Assembly: GCF_000718555.1 (NCBI RefSeq)
Contig: NZ_JOAN01000007.1
Span: 62,001 to 126,000, forward strand
Origin: Micromonospora chokoriensis
GTDB lineage: Bacteria; Actinomycetota; Actinomycetes; Mycobacteriales; Micromonosporaceae
Length of the DNA stretch: 64,000 nt
Direction: 5' to 3'
Shown here: in pieces, positions 1-9,255 of the stretch
Layout of the letters: each line of letters opens with the position of its first letter
Numbering within the stretch: the stretch's first letter is position 1
Translations under genes and position numbers: made by a program
Notes under the pieces: generated by a model
What the model was told of the DNA's origin: nothing
Seen by the model: the letters and a program-made list of their open reading frames with translations, nothing else
Database searches by the model: none

Positions 1-1537
1 CGCGGGCCACCTCGGCGCTACCGCCGTGCCGGCGGACCACCTGCCCGACCAGCGCCAGGCCGAGGCCACGGCCGGTGCTCTTGGTGGACCAGCCGCGCCG
101 GAACGCGTCGGCGACCCGTTCCGGGGCCAGCCCGGGGCCGCTGTCGGCGACCCGGACCACAAGCTCGTCGTCGACCGCGCCGACGAAGACCCGTACCCGG
201 CGTGGCGTCGGCGTGCCGGCCACCGCCTCCAGCGCGTTGTCGACCAGGTTACCGACCACGGTGAGCAGGTCACCGGTCGGCAGCGGGCTGTCGTCGAGGC
301 GGCAGTCCGGCTCGATGACCAGGTCTACGCCGCGCTCGCCGGCCTGCGCGGACTTGCCGAGCAACAGCGCGGCCAGCGCCGGCTCGGTCACCGCGCCGAC
401 CACCCGGTCGGTCAGTTGCTGGGCGAGGGCCAGGTCCCGGGTGCCGAGCCGGACGGCCTCGTCGGCGCGGCCCAACTCGACCAGGGTCAGCACGGTGTGC
501 AGCCGGTTGGCCGACTCGTGGGTCTGCGCCTGCAACGCCTCGGTCAGCGCGCGTACCGAATCCAGCTCGCTGGCCAGCGTGCGCAGCTCGGTCTGGTCGC
601 GCAGGGTCAACACGGTGCCGAGCACCGCGCCCTCGAAGCGGGTGGTCCGCTGGTTGGCGACGAGCACCCGGTCACCGGCGAGGATCGACTCGTCGTGGGC
701 GTCACGCCCGGAGGCGAGCAGCTCCGCCGCCGCTGGCGGCAGGTCGATCCCGGCCACCGGCTGGTCGATCACCGGCGCGTCCGCGTCGAGCCCCAGCAGC
801 CGACGGCCCTCGTCGTTGACAAGCGCCAACCGCCGATCGGTGGTCAGCACGACGAGACCCTCGCGCACCGAGTGCAGAACGGCGTCGTAGTACTCGTACA
901 TCCGGGTCATCTGCGCCGGCCCCAGACCGTGCGTCTGGCGGCGTAGCCGACGGCTGAGCAGCCAGGAGCCCGTCGCGGCGAGCGCGAGGGCCGGCGCGGC
1001 CACCCCGAACAGCACCGGCAACTGGCCGAGCAGCTTGCGGTCGATCGCGCGGGTGGTGATGCCCACCGAGACCAGACCGATAAGGCGTTTCTGCTCGTCG
1101 TAGACCGGAACGACCGCGCGCACCGACTCGCCGAGCGTCCCGATGTTTGTGGTGGTGAACGCGCGACCCGCCAGGGCGGGCCCGATCTCGCCGACGAACG
1201 GCTCGCCGATCCGTTCCTGGGTCGGGTGCGAGAACCGGGTGCGGTCGGGGGCCATCACCACCACAAAGTCGGTGCCCGTGGCCTGCCGGGTCGATTCGGC
1301 GTACGGCTGCAGGACCCTCGCAGGGTCGGCGGTGGTGAGGGCCGCGCGGACGTCGGGGGAGCCGGCCACGGTCTGGGCCACCGCGAGCACCTCGTCCTCG
1401 GCGGCCTGTTGGGAGTCGCTACGAGCCAGCCAGACGGCGCCCGCCGCGCCAGCCAGCACGAGCAGCGTCACCACCATCGCCTGGAGGGCGAAGAGTTGCC
1501 CTGCGATGCTCCACTGGCGTCGGGCCACCTCCACCAC
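1..1537 (-). CDS. Two-component sensor histidine kinase, DcuS/CitA family (3' end outside window)
   Basis: This membrane kinase probably senses C4-dicarboxylates or citrate and phosphorylates a response regulator that should lie left of the window. About 512 residues are visible. In order they show a short N-terminal tail, a membrane segment (GQLFALQAMVVTLLVLAG), an extracytoplasmic sensor with the family's FxHP-type stretch (RFSHPTQERIGEPF), a second membrane segment, a PAS domain (VREGLVVLTTDRRLALVN), the H-box THESANRLHTVLTLVELG, the N-box NLVDNALEAV and the G boxes DSGPGL and GRGLGLAL. The coding strand was read directly by reverse complement. I chose the GTG at 1537, preceded by GACGAGGAG; GTG codons at 1534, 1528 and 1615 are alternatives. 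The gene diverges from dctA, the classical arrangement for dicarboxylate uptake control. Confidence 0.9.
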   Translation of the reverse strand, partial: MVEVARRQWSIAGQLFALQAMVVTLLVLAGAAGAVWLARSDSQQAAEDEVLAVAQTVAGSPDVRAALTTADPARVLQPYAESTRQATGTDFVVVMAPDRTRFSHPTQERIGEPFVGEIGPALAGRAFTTTNIGTLGESVRAVVPVYDEQKRLIGLVSVGITTRAIDRKLLGQLPVLFGVAAPALALAATGSWLLSRRLRRQTHGLGPAQMTRMYEYYDAVLHSVREGLVVLTTDRRLALVNDEGRRLLGLDADAPVIDQPVAGIDLPPAAAELLASGRDAHDESILAGDRVLVANQRTTRFEGAVLGTVLTLRDQTELRTLASELDSVRALTEALQAQTHESANRLHTVLTLVELGRADEAVRLGTRDLALAQQLTDRVVGAVTEPALAALLLGKSAQAGERGVDLVIEPDCRLDDSPLPTGDLLTVVGNLVDNALEAVAGTPTPRRVRVFVGAVDDELVVRVADSGPGLAPERVADAFRRGWSTKSTGRGLGLALVGQVVRRHGGSAEVAR

Positions 1538-1624
1538 CTCCTCGTCGCGCGCTGTCAGTGCGTTCGCGGTGAACAGAATGACCGCAAGGATGTCAACGGG
1601 TGAGACGCGCTTCACATTGTCGAC
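1538..1624. promoter_or_regulatory. Divergent intergenic region, sensor kinase / dctA
   Basis: These 87 bases separate the sensor kinase from dctA and should hold both promoters and the response-regulator site. No clear -35/-10 pair or strong palindrome is visible. If the kinase really starts at GTG 1615, only 9 bases remain and the dctA promoter would lie inside kinase codons. Confidence 0.4.
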
Positions 1625-3013
1625 ATGGACACCACCGCATCCGCCACCACCCCGGCACCGGCGGTCCGCCGGGACCGTACCCGTTACCTGTATCTGGCCG
1701 TCATCGTGGCCGTGTTCGCCGGCATCGTGGTTGGCCTGGTCGCCCCCGATTTCGGCAAGGAACTCAAGCCGATCGGCACCGGCTTCGTCAACCTGATCAA
1801 GATGATGATCAGCCCGGTCATCTTCTGCACCATCGTGCTCGGCGTCGGCTCCGTCCGGCAGGCCGCGAAGGTCGGCAAGGTCGGCGGCCTCGCCCTCGGC
1901 TACTTCCTGACCATGTCGACCGTCGCCCTCGCCATCGGCCTGGTCGTCGGCAACCTCATCCACCCCGGCTCCGGCCTGAACCTCGGCCCGGACCTCGCCG
2001 GCTCCGGCAAGGCCGCCGCCGGTGACGAGGCCGCCGGTACGGCGGAGTTCCTGCTCGGGATCATCCCGACGACGATGCTCTCCTCGCTCACCGAGGGCAA
2101 GGTGCTCCAGACGCTGCTGGTCGCCCTGCTGGTCGGCTTCGCCGTGCAGGCCATGGGCCGGCGGGGTGAGCCGGTGCTCAGCGCCATCACCGTCATCCAG
2201 CGGGTCGTCTTCAAGGTCCTCGCCATGATCATGTGGCTGGCCCCGATCGGCGCGTTCGGCGCGATGGCCGCCGTGGTCGGCGCGACCGGCGTGGACGCCC
2301 TCAAGAGCCTCGCTCAGATCATGGTGGGCTTCTACGTCACCTGCCTGATCTTCGTGCTGGTGTTCCTGGGCTCGCTGCTGTGGTTCGTGGCCCGGATCTC
2401 GATCTTCTCGCTGCTGCGTTACCTGGGCCGGGAGTTCCTGCTGATCCTGTCCACCTCGTCGTCGGAGTCGGCGCTGCCGCGGCTGATCGCCAAGATGGAG
2501 CACTTCGGCGTGAGCAAGCCGGTCGTCGGCATCACGGTGCCCACCGGCTACTCGTTCAACCTGGACGGCACGGCGATCTACCTGACCATGGCGTCGCTCT
2601 TCATCGCCGACGCGCTGGGCAAGCCGCTGGCCATCGGCGAGCAGATCTCGCTGCTGCTGTTCATGATCATCGCCTCGAAGGGCGCCGCCGGGGTCACCGG
2701 TGCCGGGCTCGCCACGCTGGCCGGCGGGCTCCAGTCGCACCGGCCGGACCTCGTTGACGGGGTGGGGCTGATCGTCGGCATCGACCGGTTCATGTCGGAG
2801 GCTCGGGCGCTTACCAACTTCGCCGGCAACGCGGTGGCGACCGTGCTGGTGGGAACCTGGACCGGGGAGTTCGACCGGGAGCGGGCGGCCGGAGTGTTGA
2901 GCGGCAACGACCCGTTCGACGAGGCCACGATGCTCGACGAGCACGACGACGACGAGGCGGCGACGCCGCGCGCCGACGAGAAGGAGACCGCGTCGGTCGG
3001 AGCGTCGGCCTGA
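1625..3013 (+). CDS. dctA: C4-dicarboxylate:cation symporter DctA (DAACS family)
   Basis: Proton- or sodium-coupled uptake of succinate, fumarate and malate across the cytoplasmic membrane. The 462-residue protein has the full family fold: N-terminal transmembrane helices (YLYLAVIVAVFAGIVVGLVA), the serine-rich hairpin STSSSESALPRLIAKM, the substrate motif GYSFNLDGTAIYLTMASLF and the second hairpin SKGAAGVTGAGLATLAGG. The last 40 residues are a charged Asp/Glu-rich cytoplasmic tail. ATG 1625 follows only a weak ribosome site. The gene diverges from a DcuS/CitA-type kinase, which supports dicarboxylate-induced expression. Other DAACS members carry glutamate, so the substrate is inferred from context. 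Confidence 0.93.
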   Translation: MDTTASATTPAPAVRRDRTRYLYLAVIVAVFAGIVVGLVAPDFGKELKPIGTGFVNLIKMMISPVIFCTIVLGVGSVRQAAKVGKVGGLALGYFLTMSTVALAIGLVVGNLIHPGSGLNLGPDLAGSGKAAAGDEAAGTAEFLLGIIPTTMLSSLTEGKVLQTLLVALLVGFAVQAMGRRGEPVLSAITVIQRVVFKVLAMIMWLAPIGAFGAMAAVVGATGVDALKSLAQIMVGFYVTCLIFVLVFLGSLLWFVARISIFSLLRYLGREFLLILSTSSSESALPRLIAKMEHFGVSKPVVGITVPTGYSFNLDGTAIYLTMASLFIADALGKPLAIGEQISLLLFMIIASKGAAGVTGAGLATLAGGLQSHRPDLVDGVGLIVGIDRFMSEARALTNFAGNAVATVLVGTWTGEFDRERAAGVLSGNDPFDEATMLDEHDDDEAATPRADEKETASVGASA

Positions 3014-3176
3014 GTCGTGGCATGGCCGGGGTCGCGGTGGCCGAGTGTCGCCGCGCCCCCGCCCGGCGGTGATCCACCACGTTTCCCGAAGATCGGGGCA
3101 TCCGAGCCACCCCGACACCGCGACTTCCTGAAAACCGAGTCGATCTCCTGGCAGCTCGCCCTGGGAGTTGTAGGCG

Positions 3177-4049
3177 TCAGCGTCGGCGTGCTCGCCACAT
3201 CGTGTGCTCCCGGGAGATCGCTGTCTCCGTGTCGTTCACGAACCGCGACAGCTCGGCCTCCGAGCTGATCCGGCTGGCCAGCGACCCCATGGCGGCAAGC
3301 TCCTGACTTGCCAGGGCGTACGCGGTCGCCACCGCACCGTGCTGCCGCGTCTGCGTCCAGGCCGCTCCGGCCGCGACCGCTGCGGCGGCCACTCCGAGCA
3401 GGTCGAGGTCGGTCAGCCCGGCAGCCCTCGACACGGCCAGGGTCACGCCGACTATCTCCAGGACGAGCATGCCGACCGACCATTGTGTGGCCCGCGCCCG
3501 ATTCGACAAGGACCGCTCGGCGTACCACGCTCGCTGGCTCTCGAGGCGGCCGGTCAGGTACGCGTCGCGGCGGTGGTCAAGGGAAGCGGACCGTAGCGTC
3601 CGCATTCCTTCGGTGATTTGTTGTCCAGCCACGGCGGGAGCGGCCAACCCGGCGGCCGACATGTCTCGGGTCAAGCCCAGCAGTCGGTTGGTGAATTCCT
3701 CAATGCTGTCCGATTCGTTCTGCGATCGGGGAAAAGGGTCGGCTGCGGTGGTGAATCGCCATGTGAGCGACTTGGTGGATTCGGAGAGGGCTCTTCCGAC
3801 GTACCACCGCTCGTTGGGGCGATTGGTGAGGAGGAAGACCTCGACGATCGACGTGGCCGCGAAGGCGCCTGCGGCCAGCGCCGGGCCTACGGCAAAATCG
3901 TCGAGCTTCCAGGTGGCGACTCCCGCGACCGCCGCAACCAGGAGCAGGGACAGCCGCAGCGCGATCAGGGTTGCGTACACGCGTTGGCCGCGCTGCGATT
4001 CGTAGGAGACGGCGCGCTGAAACGGGGGAAGATCCTCGGCCTTCAGCAT
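3177..4049 (-). CDS. DUF4231/SLATT-domain membrane protein
   Basis: A 290-residue protein with two halves. The N-terminal half carries a conserved lead-in (RAVSYESQRGQRVYATLIAL) and a pair of membrane helices, then NERWYVGRALSESTKSLTWR. The C-terminal half repeats the theme (RRDAYLTGRLESQRAWY, two more helices) and ends in the family signature ISREHTMWRARR. This matches the DUF4231/SLATT group, two-helix membrane proteins predicted to form pores and often found as effectors beside nucleotide-sensing systems. No cyclase, SLOG or TIR sensor gene is adjacent, so its role here is unknown. I chose ATG 4049 because GAGAGG stands about 8 bases upstream; a start at 4112 would add 21 residues of poor character. 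Confidence 0.8.
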   Translation of the reverse strand: MLKAEDLPPFQRAVSYESQRGQRVYATLIALRLSLLLVAAVAGVATWKLDDFAVGPALAAGAFAATSIVEVFLLTNRPNERWYVGRALSESTKSLTWRFTTAADPFPRSQNESDSIEEFTNRLLGLTRDMSAAGLAAPAVAGQQITEGMRTLRSASLDHRRDAYLTGRLESQRAWYAERSLSNRARATQWSVGMLVLEIVGVTLAVSRAAGLTDLDLLGVAAAAVAAGAAWTQTRQHGAVATAYALASQELAAMGSLASRISSEAELSRFVNDTETAISREHTMWRARRR

Positions 4050-4134
4050 GTCGGCGACCTCTCGACAGAACGCCCGGAACGCAGGCTGTAGACAGTAGAC
4101 CCACCCGTCCACCCCCAGCCCTCCCTGTGCGCGG

Positions 4135-4190
4135 TGATCAAGAGGTTCGCGTCACGGCACGCCGCCACGGATGACGCAAAGCTCTTGATC
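4135..4190. repeat. Intergenic GATC-ended palindrome, copy 1
   Basis: An imperfect inverted repeat. The left arm GATCAAGAGGTTCGCGTCA (4136-4154) pairs with 4172-4190 at 17 of 19 positions around a 17-base loop. It lies 85 bases upstream of the SLATT gene and matches the arms of the palindrome at 54125-54178 except for one base, so it belongs to a dispersed family. Confidence 0.8.
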
Positions 4191-4225
4191 GACCGGGGCT
4201 GGGTGGCGCGGTGGGGCAGGGAAGG

Positions 4226-4504
4226 TCAGCCACTGGCGTGGACCGGGGCGGTCGCCTCGGCCGTTCTGGTGGCACCCCATCCGAGGTTCCGCACCAACCG
4301 GTAGCCCGCTGGCAGTGCCGGCAGCGCTTCGACCGATGCCGTGCAGGGCGGCCCGCCACCGCTGGCGTCCGTCGACGCGAGCGCGCCGTTGGCCAGCGGC
4401 GTGGTGGGCTGGCGCGAGTCACCAGCCGGCGTGCAGGCGGACAAGGCCACCACCAGGCGCAGGAAGGCCCAACCGGTCCGGCGTCCAGCGGAATTCGAAT
4501 TCAC
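4226..4504 (-). CDS. Putative small lipoprotein
   Basis: A 92-codon reading frame from GTG 4504. It starts with a short basic segment (MNSNSAGRRTGW), a hydrophobic run (AFLRLVVALSA) and a lipobox-like LSAC, so the mature chain would begin at Cys24 and be about 69 residues long. Third codon positions are mostly G or C, as in real genes of this replicon. No domain is recognisable in the mature part, which contains one further Cys (PPCTAS). The hydrophobic core is short and holds an Arg, so export is not certain. It diverges from the Ser/Thr kinase gene. It may be a chance frame. Confidence 0.45.
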   Translation of the reverse strand: MNSNSAGRRTGWAFLRLVVALSACTPAGDSRQPTTPLANGALASTDASGGGPPCTASVEALPALPAGYRLVRNLGWGATRTAEATAPVHASG

Positions 4505-4697
4505 TCGATATTCATAGCAGAAGGCCGATATACGTGTTGGTAACATCGCGGTGGGCCACAATGGTCGCGGCACTGATGCAGTTACGTCGAAATGAACGAT
4601 CGGTTAGCAGTCGATCTTGCGTGTGACATATCCAACTGTCGCATTTACATCTGCCGCAAAAATTGGGTACGTAAACTTCGCCGGGTACCTTCCTGTC

Positions 4698-6941
4698 GTG
4701 CTCGATGCCTCTTCACAGTTGATTGCCGATCGCTATCGGCTGGTCCGTCCGCTCGGCCAGGGCGGGATGGGCCGCGTATGGCAGGCCCGTGACGAGATGC
4801 TCCAGCGCGACGTCGCCATCAAGGAGTTGGTGGCACCGGCCGGCCTGCGCGACGACGAACGCCGGGAGATGCGCGAGCGGTCCATGCGCGAGGCGCGCGC
4901 CGTCGCCCGCCTGGGCCACCCCAATGTGGTACGCGTCTTCGACGTGCTGAACTCCGGCGGCGACCCGTGGATCGTGATGGAGCTCGTCCGGTCCCGGTCT
5001 CTGCACCAGGTGCTCGAAGCCGAGGGGCCGATGCCGGCGGACCGCGCCGCGCGGATCGGGCTGGGCGTTCTGAGTGCCCTTCAGGCAGCACATCGGGCCG
5101 GTGTGCTGCATCGGGACGTCAAGCCGGCCAATGTGCTGCTCGGCGACGACGGCAGGGTGGTGCTTACCGACTTCGGTCTGGCCACCATTCCCGGCGACCC
5201 ACGGATGACCCAGACCGGGATGGTGCTCGGTTCGCCGGCGTTCCTCGCGCCCGAGCGGGCCACCGACGGCGACGTGGGGCCGGCCGCCGACCTGTGGTCG
5301 CTCGGCGCCACCCTCTACGCGGCGGTCGAGGGACGCACCCCTTACCACCGATCGTCTCCGCTCGCGACGTTGGCGGCCCTCGCTACCGAGGCGCCACCGA
5401 GGGCCCAGCGAGCCGGACGGCTGACCCCGCTCCTGGACGGACTGCTGCGACGGAACCCGGACCAGCGGATCAGTGCGGATGAGGCCGAGCGGCTGCTGCG
5501 CCAGGCCGCCGTTCCGGTCGGGCCCGCCGTTCCGGTCGAGCGCGCCGTTCCGCTCGAGCCCGCCGTCCCGGCCGAGCCCGCTACCCCGGTCGAGCCCGCC
5601 GTCCTGGAGCCGAGCGTCGTCGAACCCGTCACCCCGGGGAGCAGCACCGATGACAGTGCGGTGGCCGCCGCCGACGCCACCGACGACACGCCCCGTCCGA
5701 TGATCGTGCCCGACTTCGTCACCGCCGAGCCCGTCCCGCCCACGCCCGTCCCGGTGACGGGGCCGCGACGCAAGCGTCGGGCTCGGCTGATCGGTTCGAT
5801 CGCCGCCGCCGCGCTGCTGGTCGTCCTGCTGGTGACCGCGTCCCTGCTGAAGGGTGGGCTGCTCGGCGGCGCGGGTGACGGTGACCTGGCGGCGCCGGCC
5901 GCGAATCCGTCACCGATCGCGGAGACGCCGGTGTCCAGGGTGCTGCCACCGGCGCCGGCGGGTTGGCGCTACTACCGTGACGATCCGCGCTTCCTCGTAC
6001 CGGTGCCGGACGGCTGGCAGGCGCGGCGCGACGGTGAGCGGGCCGTGTTCCGTGAGCCGGACGGCAGCCGCGTGCTCGTCCTCAACGAACTCCGGACCGT
6101 CCCGGCGGACCTGGTCGCCCAGCTTCGGGAGCGGGAGGCGGCGGATCGCAAGCGGTACGCCCAGTACCGGAAGGTCCGGCTCGACGCGCTGCGCTACCAG
6201 GTGCGGGCCGCCGAATGGGAGTGGACGTACACCCACGAGGACGGCACGCCGATGCACACGTCGAGCCGTGCGTTCGTCGGCCAGAACGGGCACGCGTACT
6301 CGATCGACTGGACCACCTCGGCCGCCGAATGGTCTGCGGGCACGGCCGTCTTCGCGCTGATCGCGGATGGTTTCCAGGGCCTACCGGTCGCGGACGCCCC
6401 GGCGTCCCGATCCGCCAGCGCGCCACCGCCGGCCAGCGGGGGGCCGCCGCTGCCGCCGCCGTCGCCGGGGACGGGCAGCGGTACGACGACCGCGCCGGGG
6501 AATCCGGCGCAGCAGCCTTCTGCCCCGCCACCGTCTCCGACGAAGGCCAGCACGCCCGCCGGCAAGCAGATCTCCAGCTTCGCCAGTGACCGCTGCATCG
6601 ACATCCAGGATGGCAACCCCTACGCCGGTGCGCGACTGCAGATCTGGGACTGTTATCGGAGCGCGAAGCAGCTGTGGACCTTCCCGTCGGACGGCACTGT
6701 CCGTTCGATGGGCATGTGCCTGGATGTCAAAGGCCACTCCACCACGGACGGGGCAGCCGTCATCCTGGCCGAGTGCTCCGGCGCGTCGTCGCAGAAGTTC
6801 ACCCTCAACAAGGCGTTCGACCTGGTGAACACCAAGGCGGACAGGTGCGTCGACGTGGTCGACTCGAACCCGGACAACGGTGCCAAGTTGCAGATCTGGC
6901 AGTGCAGCGGTGAAGCCAACCAGAAGTGGCGGGCCACCTGA
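4698..6941 (+). CDS. Receptor Ser/Thr protein kinase with extracellular ricin-type lectin domain
   Basis: A 747-residue PknB-like kinase. The cytoplasmic kinase domain (about residues 14-275) has the glycine loop GQGGMG, the lysine motif VAIKEL, the catalytic loop HRDVKPANVLL, DFGLA and the activation segment GSPAFLAPE. A Pro/Val/Glu-rich linker follows, with about five copies of a PAVPVE-like unit, then one transmembrane helix near residues 362-383. The extracellular part holds a globular segment with WRYYRDDPRFLVPVPDGW, a Pro/Ser linker and a C-terminal ricin B-type repeat region (about 620-747) with QIWDC and QIWQC Q-x-W motifs. The lectin suggests sensing of extracellular glycans. I start at GTG 4698, just before MLDASSQLIADRYRLV; the longer frame from TTG 4617 has no ribosome site. 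The 190 bases upstream are AT-rich for this genome. Confidence 0.9.
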   Translation: MLDASSQLIADRYRLVRPLGQGGMGRVWQARDEMLQRDVAIKELVAPAGLRDDERREMRERSMREARAVARLGHPNVVRVFDVLNSGGDPWIVMELVRSRSLHQVLEAEGPMPADRAARIGLGVLSALQAAHRAGVLHRDVKPANVLLGDDGRVVLTDFGLATIPGDPRMTQTGMVLGSPAFLAPERATDGDVGPAADLWSLGATLYAAVEGRTPYHRSSPLATLAALATEAPPRAQRAGRLTPLLDGLLRRNPDQRISADEAERLLRQAAVPVGPAVPVERAVPLEPAVPAEPATPVEPAVLEPSVVEPVTPGSSTDDSAVAAADATDDTPRPMIVPDFVTAEPVPPTPVPVTGPRRKRRARLIGSIAAAALLVVLLVTASLLKGGLLGGAGDGDLAAPAANPSPIAETPVSRVLPPAPAGWRYYRDDPRFLVPVPDGWQARRDGERAVFREPDGSRVLVLNELRTVPADLVAQLREREAADRKRYAQYRKVRLDALRYQVRAAEWEWTYTHEDGTPMHTSSRAFVGQNGHAYSIDWTTSAAEWSAGTAVFALIADGFQGLPVADAPASRSASAPPPASGGPPLPPPSPGTGSGTTTAPGNPAQQPSAPPPSPTKASTPAGKQISSFASDRCIDIQDGNPYAGARLQIWDCYRSAKQLWTFPSDGTVRSMGMCLDVKGHSTTDGAAVILAECSGASSQKFTLNKAFDLVNTKADRCVDVVDSNPDNGAKLQIWQCSGEANQKWRAT

Positions 6942-7024
6942 GCGCTGACGACGGGGCTGCGGTTGGCAACTCTCGGCGGTGATTCGTCGCCAAACCCGCC
7001 GCCCACGCCCCGGCGCGGCGGAGA

Positions 7025-9244
7025 ATGGTGGGCCGGGGAGAGGTGCTGCGACGAACCCGGGGGGCGGTCGTGCTCGGAACCAGCCTCCTTGGCCGGCTTC
7101 GCCGCCGTGACCCGGGTGACGCCATCCTGCGGCGCGCGGCGCGGCTGACGCTCGTGGCGTCCGTCGTCTTCTACGGCTGCCGTTACGGCGCGGGCAGCTC
7201 GACCCTCGCCACGTACGGTTTGTTCGGCACGATCGCCGCCGGGTCGTTCGCGCAGCTGCCCGGTCCAGCGCCGCAGCGGGCGCGGATCCTCGTGCTGTCG
7301 CTGCCGGCGGTGTGGGCGTTGATCACCGTGGGCTCGCTGTTGGCATGGAGCACCTGGGCGGCCGCCGGCGGCATGCTTGTCGTCGGGTTCGTCGTGGCGT
7401 TCGCCGGGGTCGGCAACCCGCGCCTGGTGGGTTTGGCGAGCGCGTTCCAGCTCTTCTACATCCTGGCCTCCTTTCCGCCGTACCAGCCGGGCACGCTGCC
7501 GGAGCGACTCGGTGGGGTGACGCTCGCCATCGTGCTGCTCGCTGCGGCCGAGGTGTTGCTCTGGCCCGACCCGGTGCCGATCTCCTACCGGCAGCGCCTC
7601 GCCGAGGCGGCGGATGGCGTCGCGGCCTTCCTCGACGCCGTCGCGCAGGGGTGGACCGCCCCGCACGCCGCTGCGAGTGGTCGAGACCCTCGGCGCGAGC
7701 GGGCGTACGACGTGGTGGCGGCGATCGAGTTGGGCCGGATCCCGCCGGCGTGGGCGCCCACGGCGGCGGGCGCTCAGGACCGGTCGTTGCGGATCTGCGC
7801 GGCTGCGTTACGGGAGGTGCTCACCGAGGCGGACCGACTGGCGGCGGACACCCCGCCGGAGCCGATCCCGGACCTGAAGGCGGCGCGTCTGCTGCGGGCG
7901 GGCGCGGAGACGACGCGCGCCGCCGGCCGGAGCTTGACGCCGGGTGCCCCGCCGGTGGACCCCGCTGACCTGGACGCGGCGGTCGGGCGAGCCGAGGCGG
8001 CGTACCCCGGGGGAGCGGGCGATGTCCGCGACGCGCCGGACGTACCCCGGTGGTGTCGGGACGCGACCGCGCTGGCCCTCGCGGACCAGGTGCGGGTCTT
8101 CGCCATCGGTTGCCGGGTGGCCACCGGGGCACGGCTCGACGGCGTGGACGCCTCCTCGGGGCTGTTCGAGTACGCCCGGCGCAGCCCGTGGACGCTCTAC
8201 CTGTGGCAGTTCCGCTCCCACCTGGCGCCGCGCTCGGCCCACCTGCACAGCTCGCTGCGGCTGGCCGTGGCGCTCGCCATCGCCCGGGTGGCCGCCGGGG
8301 TGTTGGAGCTGACCCACGGCTTCTGGGTGCTGCTGGCCACCCTCACGGTCCTGCGGACCTCGGCCGCCGACACCCGCACCGCGCTGCGGCCGGCCGTGCT
8401 CGGCACGATCGCCGGCGCGCTCCTCAGCGGCGGGGTGATGCTCGTCGTCGACGAGCCGATCGTGTACGCCATCGTCCTGCCGATCACCCTGATGCTGGCC
8501 TTCGGCGTTGGTCGTCTGCTCGGCCCGGTGTGGCAGCAGGCGCTGTTCACCCTGCTGCTGACTGTCGTCTTCGCCCAGCTCAGCCCGGAGGGGTGGCGGC
8601 TCGCCGAGGCACGCCTCGTCGACGTCCTGCTCGGCGCGTTGATCGGCGTGCTCGCCGGGGTGGCGATGTGGCCGCGCGGCGCGGACCACGACCTGCGGCA
8701 CAACGCCACCCGCTACCTGGCGGCCAACGCGGACGCGGTCGAACAGAGCGTCCAGGCGGTGCTCGGTGCTGCGCCGCCACCCGAGGGCGCCATCGACCGG
8801 GTGCGCCGCCGGATGGTCCTGATCGACTCGTCGTACTGCCAGTACCACTCCGAGCGGCACGATCCGCACCGTCAGCAGGTGAACTGGGACGCCGTCCTGA
8901 GCGCCGGGCACCACGTCGTGCCCGGCGCGGAGTCGCTGCTGCGGCGCAACCCGCCCGGCTGCCTCGCCGGCTGGCCCGAGGCGGCGGCGCTGCTGCGGGA
9001 GTCCGCCGGGCAACTGCATTCTGCGTACGGCGCCCTTGCCGACGAGGTCGCCCACGGCCGGACACCGAGCCGGGCACCGGTCTCGACCACCTGCGTCGAC
9101 CAGCTGGACCGGATCCGCCCGCTCCTCGGCGAGGTCGACGCCTCGGCGGTGCGGCACCTGGTGGAGGTCGACCGGTGGCTGGCCGGTCTCGCCGACAGCC
9201 TGGCCCGGATCCACCCGACCTCCGACTCCGCACGGCGACCGTGA
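7025..9244 (+). CDS. FUSC-family membrane protein (aromatic acid/fusaric acid-type exporter)
   Basis: A 739-residue protein with the duplicated FUSC layout. One block of six or so membrane helices lies near residues 35-190 (LVASVVFYGCRYGAG onward) and a second near 405-560 (RLAVALAIARVAAGVLEL, FWVLLATLTVLRTSA). Soluble helical segments follow each block. The motif HGFWVLLATLTVLRTS is the conserved start of the second half. Relatives export aromatic acids or toxic hydrophobic compounds; no substrate can be named here. ATG 7025 is used; GTG 7043 is an alternative. It converges with the Roco gene, with only 11 bases between the stops. Confidence 0.82.
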   Translation: MVGRGEVLRRTRGAVVLGTSLLGRLRRRDPGDAILRRAARLTLVASVVFYGCRYGAGSSTLATYGLFGTIAAGSFAQLPGPAPQRARILVLSLPAVWALITVGSLLAWSTWAAAGGMLVVGFVVAFAGVGNPRLVGLASAFQLFYILASFPPYQPGTLPERLGGVTLAIVLLAAAEVLLWPDPVPISYRQRLAEAADGVAAFLDAVAQGWTAPHAAASGRDPRRERAYDVVAAIELGRIPPAWAPTAAGAQDRSLRICAAALREVLTEADRLAADTPPEPIPDLKAARLLRAGAETTRAAGRSLTPGAPPVDPADLDAAVGRAEAAYPGGAGDVRDAPDVPRWCRDATALALADQVRVFAIGCRVATGARLDGVDASSGLFEYARRSPWTLYLWQFRSHLAPRSAHLHSSLRLAVALAIARVAAGVLELTHGFWVLLATLTVLRTSAADTRTALRPAVLGTIAGALLSGGVMLVVDEPIVYAIVLPITLMLAFGVGRLLGPVWQQALFTLLLTVVFAQLSPEGWRLAEARLVDVLLGALIGVLAGVAMWPRGADHDLRHNATRYLAANADAVEQSVQAVLGAAPPPEGAIDRVRRRMVLIDSSYCQYHSERHDPHRQQVNWDAVLSAGHHVVPGAESLLRRNPPGCLAGWPEAAALLRESAGQLHSAYGALADEVAHGRTPSRAPVSTTCVDQLDRIRPLLGEVDASAVRHLVEVDRWLAGLADSLARIHPTSDSARRP

Positions 9245-9255
9245 GCCAGCCCGGA

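Noticed and set aside
26..1796. Plus-strand frames across the left 1.6 kb
   Set aside because: The minus strand encodes a complete histidine kinase core read by reverse complement, so these are shadows.
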